DNA from: an uncultured Oscillospiraceae bacterium
GTDB taxonomy: Bacteria; Bacillota; Clostridia; Oscillospirales; Oscillospiraceae
Length of the DNA stretch: 24,990 bases
NCBI GenBank assembly: GCA_934515035.1
Contig: CAKSXP010000002.1
Coordinates: forward strand, 1 to 24,990
Direction: 5' to 3'
Positions 13,845-20,478 of the stretch are shown here, in pieces (within the stretch, counting starts at the first letter, position 1; the number at the start of each line of letters is the position of its first letter). Under the pieces are notes generated by a model that made no database searches, had not been told where the DNA came from, and saw only the letters and a program-made list of their open reading frames with translations. Made by a program: the position numbers and the translations under genes.

Positions 13845-14508
13845 CGTTGACGACACCATACTTGACTTCCACAAGGCGGAGGCAGCAGCCATCCGCCGGA
13901 CCCTTGAAAGCCTCGGCATCGACCCGGCGCCGGAGACGACCGCGCTTTACAGCCGCATCAACGCCCGCCAGTGGGAGCTGCTGGAGGAGGGCCGCCTTAC
14001 GCGCGCGCAGGTCCTCACACGCCGGTTCGACCTTCTTTTCGGTGAGCTGGGCGTCGAGCGCTCCAGCCGCGAGGCGCAGAAAACATACGAGCGCCTGCTC
14101 TCGCAGGGGCACTGGTTCATGCCCGGCGCGGAGGCGCTTCTGGAGACGCTTTCCGGCAGATACGACCTCTACATAGTCTCTAACGGGACGGGCACGGTGC
14201 AGGACGGGCGCATTGCCTCCGCCGGCATCGCGCGGTATTTCAGGGACATTTTCATCTCGGAGCGCATAGGCTTTGACAAGCCGCGCCGGGAGTTTTTCGA
14301 CGCCTGCTTTGCGCGCATCCCGGACTTTGACCGCTCCCGCGCCATCATCGTGGGCGACAGCCTGACGAGCGACATCCGCGGCGGGATAAACGCGGGCATC
14401 CTGACCTGCTGGTACAACCCCCGCGGCAAACAGCGCCGGGAGGATATCGTACCGGATCTCGAGATCTCCGATCTGATGCAGCTGCCGCCGCTGCTGGAGA
14501 GTATCTGA
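13822..14508 (+). CDS. HAD-superfamily phosphatase, YjjG/YfnB-like
   Basis: This 228-residue protein has all four HAD motifs: I, DVDDT with D8 and D10; II, VSNGT with S120; III, GFDKP with K153; IV, GDSLTSDIRGG with D179 and D184. A helical cap of about 80 residues lies between motifs I and II (subclass I). The FLDVDDTILDFHKAE start, SNGT and the TSDIRGGINAGILTCWYNP ending match the YjjG/YfnB group. Its characterised members are house-cleaning 5'-nucleotidases acting on pyrimidine monophosphates, including non-canonical ones. The exact substrate here is inferred. The ATG at 13822 lies inside the end of the HxlR gene, so expression is coupled. A repeat copy follows immediately after its stop codon. 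Confidence 0.93.
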   Translation: MLKTIFLDVDDTILDFHKAEAAAIRRTLESLGIDPAPETTALYSRINARQWELLEEGRLTRAQVLTRRFDLLFGELGVERSSREAQKTYERLLSQGHWFMPGAEALLETLSGRYDLYIVSNGTGTVQDGRIASAGIARYFRDIFISERIGFDKPRREFFDACFARIPDFDRSRAIIVGDSLTSDIRGGINAGILTCWYNPRGKQRREDIVPDLEISDLMQLPPLLESI

Positions 14509-14520
14509 GCGTTGCTTTGC

Positions 14521-14643
14521 GTCTGCTCCGCAGGGGGAATTTTTTTTACCTTATTGCTTCTATTTTTTACTTTTAGCTTTACCAAACATTGTTTCCTTCG
14601 GAGAGGTACTTTTCTTGCTCCTGCAAGAGCGGAGCAGCCCCCC
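14521..14643 (+). repeat. Truncated third copy of the hairpin repeat
   Basis: The gap between the HAD gene and the ene-reductase contains TCTGCTCCGCAGGGGG, a CTTCTATTTTTTACTTTTAG stretch, CTTTACCAA, then ACTTTTCTTGCTC and an inverted GCGGAGCAGCCCCCC. These boxes match those at 10950-11040 and 11430-11509. Hairpin 2 and the CCCTCCTAA box are missing. The two GCTCCGC boxes face each other, so the whole copy could fold back on itself. Confidence 0.75.
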
Positions 14644-14724
14644 ACTTACTCTCCGGTAAGCCCCTGTTTACATCCTCCCGCAGCGCATGGTAAAATCGAA
14701 GAAAAAAACAGGGAGTGTACCGCC

Positions 14725-16701
14725 ATGCTCAAATATCCGCATATGTTCCGGCCCCTGACGATCAAGGGCGTCACCTTCAAAAACCGTGTCATGGCCTCGC
14801 CCATGACCACCGACCGCACCGTATGGCCGACCGGCACGCCGACGCAGGAATGCATCAACGGCTACGAGACCCGCGCCCGCGGCGGCGTCTGCTCCGTCAC
14901 GGTGACGGAGACCTTCGTTGACTTTGACCGCGCCGCGCGCCACGACCACAGCATCGACTTCGTGCGCGAGGACCGGATGAGCGTTCACCACCTCGAGAGC
15001 CTCGGCGTCCTCGCGGAGAGCATCAAGTGCCACGGGGCCGTCGCCTCCGTCCAGTTCAACCACATCGGAAACGTCAACCACCCCTCGACCATTTCCAGCG
15101 GCCGCAACCCGATCGGCCCCTCCGCCATCGTGCGCGAGGACGGCGTTGTCGTCGACGAGATGGACGAGGACATGATGCGCGAGGTCGCGGACGAATTTGC
15201 AGCGGCCTGCGCCGTGGCGCAGTCCAACGGCTTCGACATGGTCATGCTCCACGGCGGACACGGCTGGCTGCTCGACCAGTTCATCTCCCCGCTGACCAAC
15301 CTGCGCACCGACAAATACGGCGGCTCGCTTGAGAACCGCGCCCGCTTCCCGCTGATGGTGCTCGACCGCATCCGCGAGGTCTGCGGCGACAGGCTGCTCA
15401 TCGAATACCGTCTCTCCGGCTCCGAGCGCGTCCCCGGCGGACTTGAGATCGGCGAGGCCGCACAGTTCGCCGCGATGATACAGGACCGCGTCGATATCAT
15501 CCACGTGACGAGCGGACTTTACCACAACCACGTCCGCAGCAAGGCCTTTTCGTCCATGTTCCACCCCCACGGCTGCAACCTTGACCTTGCCGAGGCGATT
15601 AAAAAGGCCGTCAACATCCCCGTCACCGCCGTCGGCGGCTTCAACAGCCCCGAACAGATAGAGGAGGCCATTGCCTCCGGTAAATGCGACTTCGTCGCGC
15701 TGGGCCGCCAGATGCTGGCCGACCCCCAGTTTGTGAACAAGGTCGCCACCGGGCGCGAGGACGAGATCTCGCCCTGCCTGCGCTGCTCCTGCTTCAACCC
15801 GCTGGCCTCCGACCCGGTCAGGCGCGTCCACGCCGACACCTTCCAGTGCACCGTCAACCCCTATTCCATGCGCGAGCTGCGGATGCAGTGGGCGCCCCCC
15901 GTGCGCCGCGCGGGACAGAAGGTCCTTGTCGTCGGCGGCGGCCCCGGCGGCATGTACGCCGCACTGACGGCGGCCGAACGTGGACACAAGGTCACGCTGC
16001 TCGAAAAGAGCGGCAGGCTCGGCGGCGTCCTCTGGTACACGGACGAGGACTGCCACAAGGCGGATATGTGCCGCTTCCGCGACAATCTGGCCAACCGCGT
16101 CTACCGCGCGGGCGTCAGCGTCGTGACCGGCATAAACGTCACAAAGGACGTGATCGAGAGCTTCGGGCCGGACGCCGTCATCCTCGCCATCGGCGCGGAC
16201 CCCGTCGTCCCCGGCATCCCCGGTCTGCGCGAAAACGCTCATCACGCGCTCTATGCCTATTCGAACCCCGAAAGCATCGGCAAAAAGGTCGTTATGATCG
16301 GCGGCGGCCTGATCGGCGTTGAGTGCGCAATGCACCTCGCCGACAAATACGGCTGCGAGGTGCAGGTCATCGAGATGCTCGACGACTACTGCCGCGACGC
16401 CTATATGAGCCACCGCGAAGCCATTGACCTGTTCATGCCCGAGAGCGTGAGCATCAAATGCGGCGCCGCCGTGACCGAGGTGCGCGAAAACGGCGTCAGC
16501 TACAGGGAAAAGGACGGCACGATCACCGATGTTCCGGCCGACACCGTGCTTTACGCCATCGGTATGCGCGCAAAAAGCGCGGAAGCCGCGGAGCTCGCCT
16601 CCGCCTGCGCCAACACCCGCATCGTCGGCGACTGCAAAACGCCCGCCAAGATCATGCAGGCCGTGCGCGACGGCATGTTCGCGGCATACGATATAATATA
16701 A
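14725..16701 (+). CDS. Old-Yellow-Enzyme-type FMN/FAD/4Fe-4S oxidoreductase (2,4-dienoyl-CoA reductase/BaiCD-like)
   Basis: The start is the ATG at 14725 (658 residues; AGGGAG upstream). Residues 5-345 form an FMN-binding TIM barrel: FRPLTIKGVTFKNRVMASPM, LHGGHGWLLDQFISPLTNLR, DKYGGSLENRARFP, VGGFNSPEQ, FVALGRQMLADP. A cysteine cluster follows (C351, C354, C356, C375), then FAD/NAD(P) folds with GGGPGGMYAA (404-413) and GGGLIGVECA (526-535), ending in RIVGDCKTPAKIMQAVRDG. This is the architecture of 2,4-dienoyl-CoA reductase and the bile-acid enzymes BaiCD/BaiH, which reduce conjugated C=C bonds using NAD(P)H. The substrate here is not identifiable; other bai genes are absent. The cysteine spacing C-x2-C-x1-C-x18-C differs from the usual C-x2-C-x3-C-x11/12-C. 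A strong terminator closes the unit. Confidence 0.92.
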   Translation: MLKYPHMFRPLTIKGVTFKNRVMASPMTTDRTVWPTGTPTQECINGYETRARGGVCSVTVTETFVDFDRAARHDHSIDFVREDRMSVHHLESLGVLAESIKCHGAVASVQFNHIGNVNHPSTISSGRNPIGPSAIVREDGVVVDEMDEDMMREVADEFAAACAVAQSNGFDMVMLHGGHGWLLDQFISPLTNLRTDKYGGSLENRARFPLMVLDRIREVCGDRLLIEYRLSGSERVPGGLEIGEAAQFAAMIQDRVDIIHVTSGLYHNHVRSKAFSSMFHPHGCNLDLAEAIKKAVNIPVTAVGGFNSPEQIEEAIASGKCDFVALGRQMLADPQFVNKVATGREDEISPCLRCSCFNPLASDPVRRVHADTFQCTVNPYSMRELRMQWAPPVRRAGQKVLVVGGGPGGMYAALTAAERGHKVTLLEKSGRLGGVLWYTDEDCHKADMCRFRDNLANRVYRAGVSVVTGINVTKDVIESFGPDAVILAIGADPVVPGIPGLRENAHHALYAYSNPESIGKKVVMIGGGLIGVECAMHLADKYGCEVQVIEMLDDYCRDAYMSHREAIDLFMPESVSIKCGAAVTEVRENGVSYREKDGTITDVPADTVLYAIGMRAKSAEAAELASACANTRIVGDCKTPAKIMQAVRDGMFAAYDII

Positions 16702-16713
16702 ACGCATAGTTTT

Positions 16714-16744
16714 CGGAGAGGGCATACCGCCCTCTCCGTTTTTT
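16714..16744 (+). terminator. Rho-independent terminator after the ene-reductase
   Basis: A perfect 10-bp stem (16714-16723 with 16729-16738) closes ATACC and is followed by six T. Confidence 0.9.
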
Positions 16745-16779
16745 GTCCGCTTCTTTCCGTCATGCGCTCTTTTTCGCAC

Positions 16780-16832
16780 TGTGCGCAAATTGCACAAATA
16801 ATTGACTTGCGCGGAATGTAAATATGTAGTAT
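16780..16832 (+). promoter_or_regulatory. Promoter with upstream palindromic operator for the beta-helix gene
   Basis: TGTGC (16780-16784) and GCACA (16792-16796) form a 17-bp imperfect palindrome just upstream of TTGACT (16802-16807). A TATGTAGTAT stretch could supply the -10 (TAGTAT, 16827-16832), though the 19-bp spacing is long. The palindrome position suits a dimeric regulator. Confidence 0.45.
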
Positions 16833-16870
16833 TCTTGGTATGCGAATTTATATTTATAGGAGGTTTTTCA

Positions 16871-18694
16871 ATGGCCGAGATCAAAACCGTGAGCGAAGGC
16901 GTGTGGGTGGTCGACCGGACCACCGAGCTGTCCGGGCTTACGATCGCCGAGGGCGCGTCGATAAAGGCCCCCGAGGGCAAATATGTCGTCATGACCGTCA
17001 ATGGCCGCGGCACCACCATCGCACCGGGTACATATACCGGAAATGTCGTGCTATCCGTGGCAGACGAGTTCGAGTGGGAAACCTATCGCTTCGGAAAGAC
17101 CGAAATGAACAAGTTCCGCGCGGGCATCGTCGTCAAGGACGGCAAGTATCTGCCCGAGCACTCCGTCCCCGCCATAGTCCAGGGCGGCTACATCAGGGAC
17201 GGCGAGGCCGGCGGCATGTACATCAACACCCGTGAATGGGACTTCAACGGCTTTTACGTCACCGGCGGGGGCGAATATGTCATAAACGATCTGACCATGA
17301 ATCTGGTCGGCGACGGCACCGACGACTTCTGCGGTCTCGGCGCGGGCATCGCCGTTTCCGGCAAGGCCAGGGTCACAGTCAACAACGCCGAGATACACAG
17401 CTTCGGCATCTCCCGCGGCGCCGCCTTTGTCGGCGAGGACAGCGAAGTTACCTTCAACGACTGCTTCTTCACCATGGACAGCGGAACATATACGCAGAAG
17501 GAGCTTGACGACCGTCTGGCCGGCGGCGACTTCCGCATGATGGAGCCGCCCTGGGTCATGGGTATCAAGGGCCATGGCCGCACCACCAACCTGGCCGGCA
17601 TGGCTACCGCCAACTACAACCGCTGCCACATCATGTCCAACTCCTGGGGCGTTCTGTCCGTAGACGGCGGCTGCGTCACGCGCATGAACGTCAAGGACAG
17701 CGTGCTCGAGCTGACCGGCGAGACGGGCTACGGCGTGTTCTCTATCGCCGACGATGTTGCCTTCGACTACGCCGCATACGGCGATTTCGGCTGCTTCGAC
17801 ACGCTTGACCACACGATCGTCAAGGGCGTTACCTATCCCATCATCATGTCCAACGGCAAGTCCGGCGGTGAATTCAAAAACAGGTCCGAGATCTATGCGC
17901 GCTGGGGCTGCCTGTGCTTCCGCAACAGCGGAGGACATCTCAACGTCAACTCCGGCACGCTGCTCAAAACCGAACTCTCCAGCTTTATGTGCAAGGGTGC
18001 GAACTCCTATTTCAACGTAGACGACGCCATTCTTGAGCCCGGCAACGGCATTATCATGCAGCTCATGGACAACGACGAGACCGGTATGGGCGGCGGCAGC
18101 TTCTACCCCGCTCACGGCGAGACCGACACCTATGTCGAGGGCCGCGACCTCTCCGCCGCCATCCCGACGGAGGACGTTTTCCTCTCCATCTCCAACATGG
18201 AGACGCGCGGCGATGTATATAACTCCACGACCAACCTGTTCGTCAACTGCCGTCCGGATCCCGAGGCAGAGCCGGATGAGGGACACGGTCCTCCTCCGAT
18301 GGACTTCGGACAGGTCCGCGGCATGGGCCGGGATCTTCAGGGACCCAAAAATCTGGACGTCAGGCTCTCCAACGCCACGCTCACCGGCATTATCTCCAGC
18401 GCAAAGCAGGAATATCCCGCACACATCAGGAAGATCGAGAAGAAGAACTATCGCGATCTCTCCGTCATCACCCAGCAGGCTCAGGCTCCGGTCAACAACG
18501 GCGTCATCCTCACGCTCGACAAGGACAGCACCTGGAACGTCACCGGCAGCAGCTGGCTGACAAAGCTGACCATCGAGGAGGGAGCCGTCATCGCCGCTGA
18601 CGGCGGCAAAAAGCTCTCCGCGACCGTGAACGGCGAGCCCGTCGAGCTCAAGCCCGGCGAATATACCGGCGTTATCGCGATCACCGTCGCGTAA
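16871..18694 (+). CDS. Beta-helix-like protein of unknown function with matching N- and C-terminal modules
   Basis: I do not recognise this gene by name. The ATG at 16871 has AGGAGG close upstream and gives 607 residues. There is no signal peptide, lipobox or membrane segment, so it should be cytosolic unless exported unusually. The body (about 65-540) is rich in short Gly/Asn-punctuated strands such as GAGIAVSGKARVTVNNAEIH and GGHLNVNSGTLL, the texture of a right-handed parallel beta-helix. The first about 55 residues (GVWVVD, LSGLTIAEGASIKAP, TVNG, PGTYTGNVVLSV) and the last about 55 (STWNVTG, LTKLTIEEGAVIAA, TVNGEPVELKPGEYTGVIAI) are clearly the same module. A Pro/Glu-rich loop (PDPEAEPDEGHGPPPMDFG) lies near residue 470. 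It follows the ene-reductase but has its own promoter and terminator. Confidence 0.85.
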   Translation: MAEIKTVSEGVWVVDRTTELSGLTIAEGASIKAPEGKYVVMTVNGRGTTIAPGTYTGNVVLSVADEFEWETYRFGKTEMNKFRAGIVVKDGKYLPEHSVPAIVQGGYIRDGEAGGMYINTREWDFNGFYVTGGGEYVINDLTMNLVGDGTDDFCGLGAGIAVSGKARVTVNNAEIHSFGISRGAAFVGEDSEVTFNDCFFTMDSGTYTQKELDDRLAGGDFRMMEPPWVMGIKGHGRTTNLAGMATANYNRCHIMSNSWGVLSVDGGCVTRMNVKDSVLELTGETGYGVFSIADDVAFDYAAYGDFGCFDTLDHTIVKGVTYPIIMSNGKSGGEFKNRSEIYARWGCLCFRNSGGHLNVNSGTLLKTELSSFMCKGANSYFNVDDAILEPGNGIIMQLMDNDETGMGGGSFYPAHGETDTYVEGRDLSAAIPTEDVFLSISNMETRGDVYNSTTNLFVNCRPDPEAEPDEGHGPPPMDFGQVRGMGRDLQGPKNLDVRLSNATLTGIISSAKQEYPAHIRKIEKKNYRDLSVITQQAQAPVNNGVILTLDKDSTWNVTGSSWLTKLTIEEGAVIAADGGKKLSATVNGEPVELKPGEYTGVIAITVA

Positions 18695-18717
18695 CGCGCA
18701 AAGCTTATATAAAAGGA

Positions 18718-18755
18718 CAGAGGAAGCCGTCCTGTGAGCGGCTTCCTCTGTTTAT
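18718..18755. terminator. Bidirectional terminator between the beta-helix gene and prmA
   Basis: A perfect 12-bp stem (18718-18729 with 18739-18750) has TTTATC on the plus side and TCCTTTTATAT on the minus side. It can end both convergent genes. Confidence 0.8.
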
Positions 18756-18760
18756 CATAT

Positions 18761-19684
18761 TCACTTTCTCACGCAGGTGAAGCAGTGCCATTCCTCCTGG
18801 CAGTCGTGCTTTACGATATCGAAGCCATTGCCGCGCAGCGCACGCTCGACCTCGTCCTGTCTGCCCTCGATTATGCCGGAGGTCACAAAATGTCCCCCCG
18901 GAGCGAGAAACTCCGGCACGAAGGCCGACAGCGGGATTATCACATCCGCAACGATGTTCGCCAGCACGAGCTCATAGCCGCCGCCGAGAGCGCGGCGCAG
19001 TCCCGCGTCGGCTATAACGTCGCCCGCGCGGATATCGAAGCGGTCCGGCCCGATGCCGTTGAGCGCCGCGTTGGAGAGCGCGACGTCCGGCGCCTTGGGG
19101 TCGATGTCGCAGCCGCGGACCAGCTTTGCCCCGAACAGCAGCGCCGCGATGCCGAGTATGCCGCTGCCGCAGCCGAGATCCAGCACCGTGTCGCCGGGCT
19201 TTGTCAGGCGCTCCGTCTCGCAAAGGCACATGCGCGTCGTCGCGTGGCTCCCCGTTCCGAAAATAAGCCCCGGATCGAGCCGCAGAGCGACGCGGCCGTC
19301 ATCCGGGATCTCCTCCCACTCCGGCACCACGACGAGCCTCTGCCCGATCTCGAGCGGCTTGTAATATTCCTTCCAGTTGTTCTCCCAGTCGCTGTCCTCG
19401 ACGTATCCGACCGTGGGCTCTATCCCGGCAAGGCGCATATCCTGAAGGATCTTTTTGCCCTCCTCGTCATCGGAAAGATAGAACCGCACGCGCGAAACGC
19501 CCTCGTACTTCTGCTCCAGGTCCTCGTCAACATAGTCCCAGTACTGGTGGTTGTTCTCCAGAAACTCTTTGAAGTCCCGCTCGTCCTCGACCACCATTCC
19601 GCCCGCTCCGAGCGATTCGAGCTTTATGCACAGCTCGTCTATATCCTCGCCGCCAGTCTCGACGACGGCCTCTATCCATCTCAT
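18761..19684 (-). CDS. prmA: Ribosomal protein L11 methyltransferase
   Basis: The start is taken as the ATG at 19684 (307 residues, MRWIEAVV), 11 bases after GGAGG; a TTG two codons upstream is possible but less likely. PrmA trimethylates lysines and the N terminus of ribosomal protein L11 using S-adenosylmethionine. The N-terminal substrate-recognition domain covers about residues 1-100. The linker DSDWENNWKEYYKPLEIG is highly characteristic. The methyltransferase core has DPGLIFGTGSHATTRMCL, SAM motif I VLDLGCGSGILGIAA, the acidic GCDIDP and the catalytic-site LANIVADVI. Length and motif order are normal. It has its own promoter and a shared terminator with the upstream convergent gene. Confidence 0.97.
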   Translation of the reverse strand: MRWIEAVVETGGEDIDELCIKLESLGAGGMVVEDERDFKEFLENNHQYWDYVDEDLEQKYEGVSRVRFYLSDDEEGKKILQDMRLAGIEPTVGYVEDSDWENNWKEYYKPLEIGQRLVVVPEWEEIPDDGRVALRLDPGLIFGTGSHATTRMCLCETERLTKPGDTVLDLGCGSGILGIAALLFGAKLVRGCDIDPKAPDVALSNAALNGIGPDRFDIRAGDVIADAGLRRALGGGYELVLANIVADVIIPLSAFVPEFLAPGGHFVTSGIIEGRQDEVERALRGNGFDIVKHDCQEEWHCFTCVRK

Positions 19685-19725
19685 TGTCAAAAAAACCTCC
19701 GTTTTGCTGAATTCTCCATGGCGTT

Positions 19726-19755
19726 AGTTTACAGCGCGGACGGCGCCCGTGTCAA
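19726..19755 (-). promoter_or_regulatory. prmA promoter
   Basis: On the minus strand a consensus TTGACA (19755-19750) and TAAACT (19731-19726) are 18 bp apart, leaving a leader of about 35 nt with GGAGG. Confidence 0.65.
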
Positions 19756-19823
19756 TAATGCAATTATTTATTAAAATAAACCGCGGAAAAATGCCGATAA
19801 TAACCGCGAAACACAAAAACCGC

Positions 19824-19852
19824 TTTACAAACAATACAATATGTGATAAAGT
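19824..19852 (+). promoter_or_regulatory. rpsO promoter
   Basis: TTTACA (19824-19829) and TAAAGT (19847-19852) are 17 bp apart in AT-rich DNA. The leader to the ATG at 19972 would be about 110 nt. It is divergent from the prmA promoter. Confidence 0.6.
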
Positions 19853-19871
19853 AAATTGGCTTATGGCCCAT

Positions 19872-19941
19872 GCGCCCGGTTTCGGGGCAAAGCCGGAGGA
19901 AAACCTTCCGGAGCCTTTCCGCCCGTTACCAAGCCATCGGG
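19872..19941 (+). ncRNA. Structured rpsO leader, candidate S15 autoregulatory RNA
   Basis: Three potential stems lie in a row: GCCCG/CGGGGC (19872-19887), CCGGAGG/CCTTCCGG with a one-base bulge (19893-19911), and CCCG/CGGG (19922-19941). They end about 15 bases before the AAAGGAG of rpsO. S15 is known to repress its own translation through a structured leader in several bacteria. The match to any known S15 leader class was not tested. Confidence 0.4.
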
Positions 19942-19971
19942 TATTGATTTTTTGAAAGGAGCACAACAAAA

Positions 19972-20238
19972 ATGATCACCAAAGAGCAGAAAACCGCAGT
20001 TATCGAGTCCAACAAGACCCACGAGGGCGACACCGGTTCCCCCGAGGTCCAGATCGCTATCCTCACCGAGCGTATCTCCCAGCTCACCGAGCACCTGAAG
20101 GTCCACAAGAAGGACAACCACAGCCGTCTCGGTATGTACAAGATGGTCGGTAAGCGCCGCCGTCTGCTCGACTACCTTGCAAAGAAGGACATCGAGCGCT
20201 ATCGTGCCTGCATTGCCAAGCTCGGCATCCGCAAGTAA
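19972..20238 (+). CDS. rpsO: 30S ribosomal protein S15
   Basis: The 88-residue protein is the normal length of S15 and is recognisable throughout: the N-terminal helix [60 protein letters not shown], then [18 protein letters not shown] ending in KLGIRK. S15 binds the central domain of 16S rRNA early in 30S assembly. GAAAGGAG lies 9 bases upstream of the ATG. It is followed by a strong terminator and then pnp, the conserved rpsO-pnp order found in many bacteria. Confidence 0.99.
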   Translation: MITKEQKTAVIESNKTHEGDTGSPEVQIAILTERISQLTEHLKVHKKDNHSRLGMYKMVGKRRRLLDYLAKKDIERYRACIAKLGIRK

Positions 20239-20293
20239 GCAGGCTTTCCGGAAATTATCCGGTTTCTGAGGTTAATTAGAAGGTTTTTTCAGG

Positions 20294-20329
20294 GTGTGGG
20301 ACAATCGAATAATTGTCCCACACTTTTTT
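20294..20329 (+). terminator. Strong terminator between rpsO and pnp
   Basis: A perfect 12-bp stem (20294-20305 with 20312-20323) closes CGAATA and is followed by six T. Some read-through is likely, because no convincing promoter was found between it and pnp. Confidence 0.9.
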
Positions 20330-20372
20330 ACAGGCCTTCCCGATAAGCCCCCGCGTTTTTCCAAGCCAACAC

Positions 20373-20451
20373 CGGGAGCTGTTCCGTTTAGTATTTGAAG
20401 ATCCGCCCGGCGGCGCGGACCGGTCTTCAAGTGCTAAAGGGCCGGCTCCCG
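20373..20451 (+). ncRNA. Long double-stranded leader hairpin upstream of pnp
   Basis: CGGGAGC (20373-20379) pairs with GCTCCCG (20445-20451), and TTTAGTATTTGAAGA (20387-20401) pairs with TCTTCAAGTGCTAAA with two G-U pairs, joined by a wobble-rich section. The total is roughly 28 bp, closed by a GC-rich apex. The ribosome site of pnp follows about 13 bases later. In Escherichia coli pnp, a leader duplex cut by RNase III is the target of PNPase autocontrol; the same layout here is suggestive. Confidence 0.6.
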
Positions 20452-20478
20452 CAAGGATAAAGAAAGGAGCTTGAGTCA

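Noticed and set aside
14668..17019. 783-residue open frame on the minus strand
   Set aside because: It lies antisense to the ene-reductase, whose motifs are unmistakable. The translation is a low-complexity Ala/Val/Asp/His-rich mix typical of the complement of GC-rich coding DNA, with no recognisable domain.
17051..18424. 457-residue open frame on the minus strand
   Set aside because: It is antisense to the beta-helix gene; the plus strand has the better start, promoter and terminator, and internal protein repeats support that frame.
14725..18694. Bile-acid 7-alpha-dehydroxylation (bai) operon
   Set aside because: Only one reductase of the broad OYE family is present. No other bai gene is recognisable, and the next gene is an unrelated beta-helix-like protein.
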